The notes below the pieces were generated by a model. The model was not told the DNA's origin, did not search any database, and saw nothing but the letters and a program-made list of their open reading frames with translations. From contig JNEN01001207.1 of NCBI GenBank assembly GCA_000697355.1, forward strand, positions 310,001-374,000: a DNA stretch of 64,000 nucleotides, written 5' to 3'. Below, in pieces: positions 54,497 to 64,000 of the stretch; positions within the stretch are counted from its first letter, which is position 1, and the number at the start of each line of letters is the position of its first letter. Origin of the DNA: Syncephalastrum monosporum B8922. Taxonomy: Eukaryota > Mucoromycota > Mucoromycetes > Mucorales > Syncephalastraceae. Made by a program: the position numbers and the translations under genes.

Positions 54497-57054
54497 TTAG
54501 GCGGTCTGCTGCGTAGAGACCATGTGTAGCGGTTGCTGCTAGGAACAAAGGACAGCCGTTTAGTATAACGAGGAAGAGATGCGGCGATGTGCACTTACCG
54601 CAGCGCCACTGTATCCTAGACTCTGCTGTCCGTGTATGTGCGCGTACGCCAGAGACTGACCGTTTCCGCTGCCGATCATGATGGGGCCATGCATACTGGG
54701 CGTCCCGCTCGCGCCCGCTGCTTGGACGGTCTGTGTGGACGCGGCCTGGACCGCCTGCTGGTGGGCTTGTTGATGTAGGTGTGCTTGTTGTGAAGAGTGG
54801 TGGGTGAGAATGGAGGTCGGGCATTTGGTTGGGGAAGACCGGCCCATCATGGAACGTGGCTGGCTGACTTCGAGAACGGCTTCGTCCGGAACGGCCTCGA
54901 GGAACTCTTGCCGCACGATCGGTGGCATCTGGAGCAGGACGTCGGATTTCAGTACCGAGCCATAGTTGCGGAACATGTAGTCCAGTGCCAGCATCTTGAG
55001 ACCCATTTCCTCGGCCATGATGGCCTTTTCGAATATCGTGCCGCAGCTCTCAACCGTCATATGGTGCCGGTAAAGACGCTCGCAGCATACTTTCTTGAGC
55101 CGGTTGAGAAGGTACATGTTGGCGATCACCAGGACCTCGCAGATGACCTCCCACGACTCGTTCTCGTCCAGACGATCACTGTAAAGGTACTTGAGAAAGG
55201 CCAGCACAACTTCGTACGGCTCGGGTATCTCCATGCGGCGCTGCTGGGCCTCGATCATGCCCGACTTGTAGATGTTCCTGAAGTGCGGCCAGCGCGTAAT
55301 CAGGATGACTTGGTGAACGTGCAACTCTTGCCCGTTTGCAGGGACGATCACAAAATCAGAGAGCTCTGGGTTGTTGAGCAACTGTGCGAACTCGTGCGAG
55401 TACTGTGGGGGTGAGATATCATAAAGGCCGAGCGACTCTCCGTTAACGACGAGCGCGTCCCGGAAGTGGTCGTAACCTTGCTGGCGAAGTGGATCGGTAT
55501 TGCCGAGGAAAAGGAGGTTGTTGTTGGCGACCTGGGCCGGCCCATCCTCGCCTGCGAGCTCAGAAATCACCGTAAAGTAGTTCCAGCCACCGACATCAAA
55601 GTTGGTGTTGCACTCTTGCCGTTCCCATTCCAGTGTATCCAGATCCAGCATCCACAAACCATAGACCGAGTCTTGCTGATTGGCTGTATTGTTAGGCTGC
55701 AGCCGCGCGCCGTTGGCGAGATAGCGTCCAAACACGAGCAGTTTGCCACATACTGCCTCGCAAAAATGCTGGCTCTTGAGGAGGACCATGTTGGCATTAT
55801 TCTGTGCACCGCTGAGGACAAGGTGTGGGGTGTAAGGAGGACTTGCGAGATTAATGACATATAAGTCGGATACGGTGTTGCCGTGCTCGTCTTTTCCGGC
55901 GTAAATGTAGACCTTGTGTCCGATCAGAGTCGCAGAGTGGTTGTATCGAGGCGGGACGCCGGTGTACTTGCTCCAGCGGAATGTCTTAAGGTCGAGGATG
56001 CTCAGCTCGTCTAGGACATAGGTGCCTATATGAAATCATGATTTTCGATGATAAGCGTATGCCCGGCTTTGAACCGCCCCCTGATCCCTGTTTTCCTTTC
56101 TCTGGGCCCCCGCCTCCTTCTTTTTTTCTTTTTCTTTTGTCACCCCCTGCGTCGATCCCACATACAGTCGGAATTCTTTGCAAAACCACCATAAACAAAG
56201 AGCTTGTCATCATACACAACGGCGCTGTGTAAATAACGGGCAGGGACGGAACCGGAGATATTGGGCTGATGCCAGGTCAGTTTGTCCAGATCAAATATGT
56301 GGATGTCATTGCAGTACTCGGATGCTTCGTTGCAGCCACCTACATATATAATGAATTCAGGACCCATTAGTTTGGCATATATACATTACATTGCTTATGC
56401 AGCAACACCACAGAAATAAACCAGGGACACTTACCGAAAATGATAATGCAGTTATTCCAGAGGGTGGCGGTGTGCCCATAGCGCTTGCAGGGCGGGTAGC
56501 CTTTGACAGCCTAACCGTCATGGAAAAATAAAGAAAAGTCGTCAGCCTCGCTTCACAATAACACAAAAGAGAGGGGTAAAGAAAGAAAAAGGATTAGGGG
56601 AATTCATGGTACGACCGTCATTTTGCGTGCACAGTATGTGCGTAGCAAAATGGAGTCAAGAGGGGAAGGGAAGGGGTTTTCGTATGTGCGTGGGCGAGCG
56701 CGTGGGCGTGGGCCTTGGGAGTAAAATGATGTTGTATGTAGGTGGTCTTCAACCCTCAAGTGGAAGACCATCCACTCACTCACGCAAAGGTAGAACACAA
56801 AGAAATAATAGTCATAATAACAATAATAAAAAGACAGAATGTGGCAAACGTGTCTATTTGTTGTTGTTTATCATTACCTGGATCGTCTCCCAGCGCATGC
56901 TGCATAAATTGAGGACATGAAGGTCATTCGTGACGTGCCCGCCGCCGCCATAGACAAAGAGTCGACGGTCGACTTTGACAAAGGAAGGACGCCACAGACC
57001 GACGAGGTTATTGCCAGTGGTTCGGATGGGCTGGCCTGGTTTCAGAAGAGGCAT
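54497..57054 (-). CDS. Kelch-repeat and BTB domain protein (LZTR1/Ral2-like layout)
   Basis: This is a probable adaptor protein, possibly for a Cul3 ubiquitin ligase or Ras signalling. The N-terminal part contains kelch blades: DRRLFVYGGGGHVTNDLHVL, RYGHTATLWNNCIIIFG, EFIIYVGGCNEASEYCNDIH and DDKLFVYGGFAKNSD. More blades follow up to LLVFGRYLANG. The BTB domain follows (PELSDFVIVPANGQELHVHQ, FLKYLYSD) with a BACK-like helical region (ANMYLLNRLKKVCCERLY). The tail is Gln/His/Ala-rich and ends after an intron with QQPLHMVSTQQTA. The domain order matches LZTR1 and fission-yeast Ral2. The start at 57054 (MPLLKPGQPIRTTG) could be preceded by another exon near 57599, where a short ATG frame (MTKSKAGGLDGLGAISGG) stands before a GT. 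Confidence 0.88.
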
Positions 57055-59295
57055 GATTCAGATTGAGAAAATCGACTTTTTTCCCGCGTGTCAAGTGGAA
57101 GGTGTTGTGCGTAATGAAGCTGATGGTCGGATTATTTTTATGCTGCCGTGTCAATCCGGTGACGTGCGTTTAGTGTGGATTCGTCGGGTGAGCTCGCGTT
57201 CGTAGAGAAGTGTGATGGAAATAAGGTCGCCAGATAAATCGTGATGACGGCAGAGGCAAAGGAAGGAAAGAAGGAGATATGTCAAAGAAGAAGAGAAGAA
57301 AAAAGAGGAAGAGGAAGGAAGAGAGAAGGGAATAAAATAGCGAATGGGAAATGAGAGAAAAGGGGTGACGGATTGGAGACCCAACTGTGTGCTCTACCAA
57401 CATCAACATCGAGTATGAAAATTTCCGCCCCTCCTTTTCCTGCCTGTTTGTCTTGTTGACCCTTCGCTCTGGGCTGTCGTGCCACCCGATGCACATCCTT
57501 GGGTTCTTTATTCATTTCTGTTTTTCTTTTTGTCTCTTTATATCTACCACCAGATATTGCTCCGAGACCATCTAAACCACCCGCCTTGGACTTAGTCATG
57601 TCCTTCTCTCGGCAAATTTACCTTGCGAGCTCGACCTTCTGAATACACTCACGTGCGCGTGTCCTGAGTCGCGTTCTGCTGATCGGCACGCTGATGTCGG
57701 ATCACCTCCGTCCCATTAGACATTTATACATTGTACCACAATACACACGCATTGATTATACATTACAGCACATTGCCACCCAAGTTTTTTTAACCGCGGA
57801 TGCAGCCCGTTCAATGACATACACATAACAAAGAATGCAACCGAATCACATTTATGTTTTTCTAAACATATACATATGCACATGCACCAGGCAGGGACCT
57901 AAAATAAGACCACCTCGTCATCCTGCGCAACCCGCCATCAAAGTTCCATCTGTCAAACCTGCCCTTCCATTTTTCCATGCTGTTGTTAGGAGTGCCTGCG
58001 TCATGTTGTGCTCCATTGGACTCTACCCTGAACCCCCTCTTTTTGATTTTCGTAGATATGGCTAGACTTTCAGTAGAAAGTGGGCAGCCACCCATAACCT
58101 ATATCTGAACTCCCTCCAACTCACCCGTCTTTGAGACTCTATCCGTGTCGCATTACTCTTTAAGGAAACAGAAAAGATACGCACAATGGTTTCTTTTGAC
58201 AATGAAATCTACTACCTCCAGTGCTGGGCAGACATAGAACGCCTTCCAAATTATCGAACATGATTTATGAGAGCTGAAGTCATTATTTTGTAGAAATAGG
58301 TTATTCGCTATCTTATCTTAGCACCCTTTTCATGCCCGGTGTGCAGAGTGTAGCAAAGCTCTAATAGGTAGGAGGGGATTTTCTGGAGAAAAATACATTC
58401 ATTACAAAGAGCTAAGCAGAGTTAAGCTGCTCACATAGATCGATGATTATCCATCAATATTATCCAAGGAAACTGGAGTGCATGCTGGAGATGTTCTACA
58501 AGTTCTCCACTAAACTTATGGCATCAGTTTTGTGGGTAACGGCTGTAGTGGAGTTATTCGAACGGCATATCAAAAAGTTACAAGCGACGAGTCTGTTACA
58601 TAGGACAACCTTACGTTGTATTGTATTATCCTAGTGATGACATATAATCCAAGCAAAGGATCCTACATTTGATCTGCTTTATAGATAATGCAGTTTGTTA
58701 CAGATGTATATGTTGCTGAAGGGCTTCCAGGTCATCTAGGTATCTTCCTCCAAGCACGACTTCACAGCGACAAAAAGGTTGGAGCGGGCAGCTTTTCTAA
58801 TGAGTTGTGCTTTACCAGGCGGTATGATTGCTGATGCTGTGCCAATACTATTGTACGTGTTGTGGGTGTCAACATAGCAGCGAATGGAGGCCCCTTTATG
58901 ATACTCTTTGACTTTCGTACAAATTAGTACAAATAAATGTACAGACCCCCCCTTTTCTTGTTGTTATTCTGTTGTGTAGCGTATAAATAAACATGATCCA
59001 ACGCGGAGAGGATGGACATCACCCCATCATCAGGCAATCAGTCTATGGACACTAGTTCTCTCCTATGTTGTAGTTGTACAAACAGTGTCTGATGGATAGA
59101 CACGACGCCTGTATTTCGCCTGCCCCTGACCACAGCACTGATGACATTTTACCGAGGTGCTACCTTATTTGGAAATAGAATTGCGGAATCTGAAAGGTGA
59201 CGGAGCGAGAGGCCATGGACGCGCAAGCCGATTGACGCGCGAACGCTTGTTACATTCACCCACACGCACCCATATATAAACACACAATCGACAAG
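57055..59295. other. 2.2-kb intergenic region (divergent kelch-BTB / RPN9)
   Basis: The 57240-57350 part is purine-rich on the plus strand, i.e. CT-rich upstream of the kelch gene. A possible first exon of that gene lies at 57599-57550 (-). The rest to about 59200 is AT-rich with short frames lacking motifs. Direct sequence before 59296 contains a TATATAAA-like element at about 59270, a likely RPN9 core promoter. Confidence 0.45.
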
Positions 59296-60773
59296 ATGGC
59301 CTCGATGGACATTGACTTTGACGTTCCCAAGTTCTTGCACGACCAGCGGCAGAAAGCAGCGCCTCAGCTGCAGCAATACTTTACCAAATTTGAGGATCTT
59401 TACGAGCGAAAGTGAGTATTCCCTTTCAACCGCAGAATCTGTGAATGGGACCCCTTACGTTTGAATCCAGGTTGTGGCATCAGCTGACGCAGGCCGTGCT
59501 CGAATTCTTCAACATTCCTGAGTCGGGGCCTCATCAGATCCCCGTCTTTCAGCAGTTTGTCGCCGAATGGGAAAACAAGATCAACAAGCTGTCGCTGGCT
59601 ACGATTGCCCTCAAGGCAGCCAGCAACTGCTCAGGTACTACTTTCTATAGGCATGCGATGGTGAGAACACACCCACTGACTTCAAGTAGATGTCAAGGAG
59701 TCTGTCCAGTTCTTGAACGATGTTTCTTCCAAAGTCGACACCCCCGAGACGAAAGACGTGCACGTGCTGATGCGCATGGAGACCGCGCACTATCAGCTCA
59801 AGCTGAACGAGGTCGATGCCGTCAAGGATGCCATCGACTCGTCCTCAAAGATCCTCGACCAGTTTGACAGCGTCGAGACCGTGATCCACGCCAGCTTCTA
59901 TCGAGTCAGCACAGAATACTACAAGGCCACGGCCGAATACGCTCAGTACTACAAAAACGCCCTGCTCTACCTCGCATGCGTCAACACGGACGAGATGCCG
60001 CAGCCCGAGAAAGTCGAGCGTGCGTATGACCTGGCTCTGGCTGCCCTGCTGGGTGAGATGATTTATAACTTTGGTGAACTGGTAAGCCCATCTCAAAACA
60101 GTGAGAACTGGGAGGAGCGGGAGAACGAGAGACTTACCGTGTTCTAGTTGATGCACCCTATCCTGGATGCGCTGAGCAACACAGAACATGACTGGCTCCG
60201 CTCGCTCTTGTTTGCTTTCAACAGCGGCGATATCGGCAAGTTTGAGGCGCTCGCGCCCCACTTTGCCAAGCAGGTAAATTGAAGTAACCGGACTGAACAC
60301 AGCATACTGATGCATGAATTTTAGCCGTTATTACAAGAAAATTCCGAGGCGCTGCGCCGCAAGATCTGTCTCATGTCTCTCATCGAGGCTGTCTTCCGCC
60401 GGTCAAGCGACAACCGTGTTATTCCTTTCTCTGAGATCGCAGCAGAAACCAGACTTCCCACCGACGAGGTAAATAAACCGAGTCTCCGTTCTGACCCAAA
60501 TCGAGGAAAAAAAGAAAAAAAAAAAAAAAAAAGGACTCATTTCCAATTGTTTCTCAGGTTGAGCACCTCGTGATGAAGGCCCTCTCTCTCAAGTTGATCC
60601 GCGGCTCGATCGATCAGGTCGACCAGCTGGCGGTGATTACCTGGGTACAGCCCCGTGTGCTCGAAAAGGAACAGATTGATGGCATGCGGCGACAACTCGA
60701 GGAATGGAACAACCAGGTCAAGAAAATCAGCACATTTGTGGGTGACCAAGGAGGCGAAGTCTTTGCACAATAG
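59296..60773 (+). CDS. RPN9: 26S proteasome regulatory subunit Rpn9 (PSMD13)
   Basis: This is a lid subunit of the 19S regulatory particle, part of the PCI-domain scaffold around the Rpn11 deubiquitinase. It starts MASMDIDFDVPKFLHDQRQK and continues as helical repeats: LWHQLTQAVLEFF, DVKESVQFLNDVSSKV and HVLMRMETAHYQLKLNEVDA. The C-terminal PCI winged helix has RKICLMSLIEAVFRR, IPFSEIAAETRLPTDEVEHLVMKALS and VITWVQPRVLEKEQI, a typical Rpn9 block. Six exons with short introns were identified; a poly-A run occurs in the last intron (about 60507-60533). It is convergent with dihydroxy-acid dehydratase, the stops being only about 60 bp apart. Confidence 0.95.
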
Positions 60774-60832
60774 ATTGCGCTTTATATCAAATATTTTACA
60801 TGTTTTCCTTTTCTTTTTACATTAACACCATG

Positions 60833-63033
60833 TTACAATTCATCCGTCACTGCACCCTCACTGGCACTCTTGACCGTCATCGCATAACGCGCCAAAGCAC
60901 CCTTGGTATACTTGGCAGGCTTGGGCACCCACGCCGTCTTGCGGCGAATGAGTTCCTCCTCAGAGACGTGCAACGTCAGTTCGCGCGTCTTGGCGTCCAC
61001 CGTGATCTTATCACCGTCGTGGACAAGCGCGATCGGACCGCCCGCCTGCGCTTCAGGGCAAACGTGGCCAATAATGAAGCCCTGTGAAAGAAAGATCAGA
61101 ACAGCAGTGGGCTGATTTATGTTTAACTTACGTGAGATGCGCCCGAGAAACGGCCGTCTGTGATCAGAGCCACGTCCTTGCCGAGACCAGCACCCATGAT
61201 AGCCGCGGTGGGTTTTACTAAAACAGGGAGTGAGTGACGATCTCTATGCAACCGCTACAAGACATACGCATTTCAGGCATGCCAGGGCCGCCCTTGGGAC
61301 CCTGGTAGCGCACAACGACGACCGAGCCCTTCGGGATATTGTTTTGCTCGAGTGCGACAAAGATATCGTCCTCTTCATCAAACACTCGCGCAGTACCAGT
61401 AAACTCAAGGCCCTCCTTGCCCGTGATCTTGGCGACTGCGCCCTCAGGGGCGAGGTTGCCGCGAAGAATGGTCAAGTGGCCGGTCGCCTTGATGGGATTC
61501 GACAGCGGACGGAGGATGTCCTGACCAGCGGGGAGACCCTCGCACTCGGCCAAGTTTTCAGCGAGCGTCTTGCCCGTGACGGTGAGACAATCGCCGTGGA
61601 GCATGTTGTTCTCCAGGAGGTATTTGAGGACGGCGGGGGGACCGCCGAGGTTGTGCAGATCCTCCATGACATACTTGCCACTCGGGCGGAGGTTCGCGAG
61701 GAAGGGAGTGCGGTCCGCAATGACTTGGAAGTCATCAATGGTCAGAGGCACCTCGGCTGCCTTGGCCATGGCCAGCATGTGCAGCACGGCGTTGGTCGAG
61801 CCTATGCGGACGTGGCGTGAGATTTTCCGTCAGTGATATATGTGGCTGTTTACCTACCTCCGAGGACCATGATGACAGTCAAGGCATTCTCAAACGCCTT
61901 ACGGGTAAGGATATCACGGGGCTTGATGTCCTTCTCGAGCAGGTTACGAAGAGCCGGGCCGACCATCAAGCACTCTTTGATCTTGGCCGGGTCCTCAGCG
62001 GGGATCGAAGAACTGTAGGGGAGAGACATACCGAGAGCCTCGATCGCGCTCGACACTGACTCGAGTGAGTTTTCTTTTGTTCTGGTTCTACACATCCTAA
62101 TACTTACTGGTGTTGGCCGTGAACATGCCACCGCAGGCGCCAGCACCTGGACAAGCGTGACGGATGATATCCTGACGCTCCTCTTCGTTGATCTTGCCAG
62201 AAATGAACTCGCCGTTGCACTCCAGAGCGTTGCCGATATCAATGTCGCGACCGGCGCAGGCACCAACGGTGGTACGGCCCTTGCGCATGGTACCGCCATA
62301 AACAACAATGGAAGGACGGTTGAGACGCGCGATGGCCATCATACAGCCGGGCATGTTCTTGTCGCAACCGGGAAGGGAGACATTGGCATCGTACCAGAGC
62401 GCGCTCATGACGGTCTCGATCGAGTCGGCAATGATATCACGGCTAGGGAGCGAGAATGACATACCGGCACTGCCCATGGGCATGGCGTCACTGACACCGA
62501 TCGTGTTGAACTGGGCGCCCACCAGTCCCGCCTTCTGGACACCCTCCTTGACCTTGGCAGCCAGATCGTTGATGTGCATGTTCTATGTTACGAAACGAGT
62601 CAGTTGATTCATGATACACACTCCGGCAAGTCGTGTGTAACGTACGCATGGATTGCCATCGTAGCCGCTATTCGAGGCACGTAAGTAACGCGTTTAATTC
62701 GAAGCAAGAAATACTACTTACAAGCTGGCAATACCCACTTGGGCCTTGTTCATGTCCTCATCGGTCAGGCCGGTCGCGTACACTTTGTTTTACACACTGT
62801 AAGCATCCTTCTTCTTATGCTCGAGCAACTACTTACGTTGGGCTTGACCGGCGCCGGCGGTGGGTTTCTGCGTAATGGTGCGACTGTACTTGTTCATGAC
62901 ATTGCCAGCCTTGGCGACATCGCGGTCGCGCGGGGTCAGCTTGTGGCTAAACGGACGGCAGGTTCAGACTCACAGCTTTTCGACGATATATATTCGCCTT
63001 CACTTACATCATAACTTCGCCTTCGTTGGACAT
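60833..63033 (-). CDS. ILV3: Dihydroxy-acid dehydratase
   Basis: This iron-sulphur enzyme of valine, isoleucine and pantothenate precursor synthesis converts dihydroxy acids to 2-keto acids. The exons encode [44 protein letters not shown] and [16 protein letters not shown], with three cluster-binding cysteines in the usual places. [11 protein letters not shown] and the C-terminal block [20 protein letters not shown] follow, then [13 protein letters not shown]. It ends [13 protein letters not shown]. The first exon codes only MSNEGEVM plus part of a codon, and the next continues with [20 protein letters not shown]. No mitochondrial leader is visible. Upstream of the start no in-frame ATG occurs before a stop. 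About seven introns are present. Confidence 0.95.
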
Positions 63034-64000
63034 AGTGTATAATAGAAGAGTTGGGGGGTTTTGGAGTACAAGAGAGCAGGCAATCCCGGATTATTATTTA
63101 TGTTACTTTCTCGATGCGGGGTCGAAAACATGCTTGATGATCAGTGTCATGCCTTCTCGGCCAATCGGGGAATACTGGGGACTTTCGAAAAATAAAATGA
63201 TAAAAAAAAGGTCCCAGGCTAAAAATCAAGGCAGTATTTATTTGTCCCTGCGCATGTATTTGTGTGTCTGTGCATGTGCGTGGGACTTTCGACCTCTGCA
63301 TTTTTAGTCAAACTAATTCAATTGTAGAAGTAGTAGAAGCAAAGCCTGCACTCTCGATTGCTGTGTAAAAAGGTACGGAATATTTTCGCGATGTTCCGTT
63401 CTGTCGGTTCACGTTACGCCGACACTATGCTCTATCTTGACCTGCAAAACACACCGAAATCGAAAAATGAACGCGTTCTTACAATGGTATACTGTAAGGC
63501 ACGTATTTATACAGGATATCATATACTGTATGCAGTACCTACGGAAAATAAAATGGGGTTTTTAAGACGTTGAGCCTATACCCCATACCGAGCACTTAAA
63601 GGAAGCAAATCAGCCTAATTTATTAGGGCAAGATATTAAAACAGGTGGATTGCAATGACCTTGATGCGCTATGTACATGTTGTACGTAGATGCACTTTCT
63701 TATTTTTTATTTTTATTTTTGCATATACTGAGTGACCTCAATCTGTTTACAATTTTTTGGTATGACCTAACATCGTTCGGAAGCAGCCATGAATCCTCGT
63801 ATAGCAAATCGGCTTCAATTCTACGGATATTACTTGCCACGGCCACTATCGAAGTCATATGTTGCTCTTCTTCACCAGCGGCTCCTCTCGTCTTTCTTTT
63901 TAGAGTTATTTCGGTCTATGCTAGGCTTGGAATGACTTCTTATTCCCACAAGTTCGTTCCCATCCAATGATCTCACCCACGGCAATAAAAGTAACAGCAA
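63034..64000. other. Intergenic region at the right edge
   Basis: This is AT-rich sequence upstream of the dihydroxy-acid dehydratase gene. A possible promoter with poly-A (about 63200) and GT-rich runs (about 63250-63280) is visible. Short frames at 63358-63573 and 63671-63970 carry no known motif. The gene beyond the edge was not detected. Confidence 0.4.

Overview
This window is nuclear DNA from a fungus. The genes are split by many short introns (about 50-80 nt, mostly GT..AG), intergenic gaps are mostly below 3 kb, and nearly all products are conserved eukaryotic proteins. Histone H3 is of the fungal type (ends in RRLRGERS). A TBRG1-like FYRN/FYRC protein, an SPX-ankyrin-GDPD protein and a YSL-type OPT transporter occur together. 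This combination suggests an early-diverging lineage such as Mucoromycota; that placement is an inference, because no rRNA or marker search was possible.

Layout, left to right: an unresolved fragment at the left edge; the mitochondrial bc1 assembly chaperone Cbp3 (+); a mitochondrial PPR protein (-) divergent from a leucine-rich-repeat protein (+); an aldo-keto reductase (+); actin-related protein Arp6 (-) divergent from histone H3 (+); an Sct1/Gpt2-type glycerol-3-phosphate acyltransferase (-) divergent from a membrane-anchored expansin-like double-psi beta-barrel protein (+); a secreted GH3 beta-glucosidase (+); a bHLH transcription factor (-); a 3.1 kb gap; the TBRG1-like FYR-domain protein (+); a 2.8 kb gap; an FSH-type serine hydrolase (+); an OPT/YSL transporter (-); a SET/MYND methyltransferase-like protein (-) divergent from a Pumilio protein (+); a secreted or vacuolar M28 aminopeptidase (-); a 2.3 kb gap; the SPX-ANK-GDPD protein (+), convergent with the PP4 regulatory subunit Psy2/SMEK (-); a D-2-hydroxyglutarate dehydrogenase-like flavoenzyme (+), convergent with a kelch-BTB protein (-); a 2.2 kb gap; and proteasome subunit Rpn9 (+), convergent with dihydroxy-acid dehydratase (-).

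The genes do not form one pathway or an operon-like cluster. Recurring themes are mitochondrial function (Cbp3, PPR), chromatin (Arp6, H3, SET/MYND, FYR protein), extracellular carbohydrate and protein handling (GH3, expansin-like, M28) and phosphate or phosphatase signalling (GDE1, Psy2). I found no rRNA, tRNA, CRISPR array, intact transposon or secondary-metabolite cluster.

Points worth a second look include the ARP6/H3 shared promoter, two GC-AG introns, a 19-nt microexon, an altered substrate-pocket position in the D2HGDH-like enzyme, a dihydroxy-acid dehydratase without a visible mitochondrial leader, a Ser-rich insert inside the GDPD barrel, and a patch of broken coding-like sequence near 14.9-15.5 kb. 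I did not find a convincing new multi-gene system.
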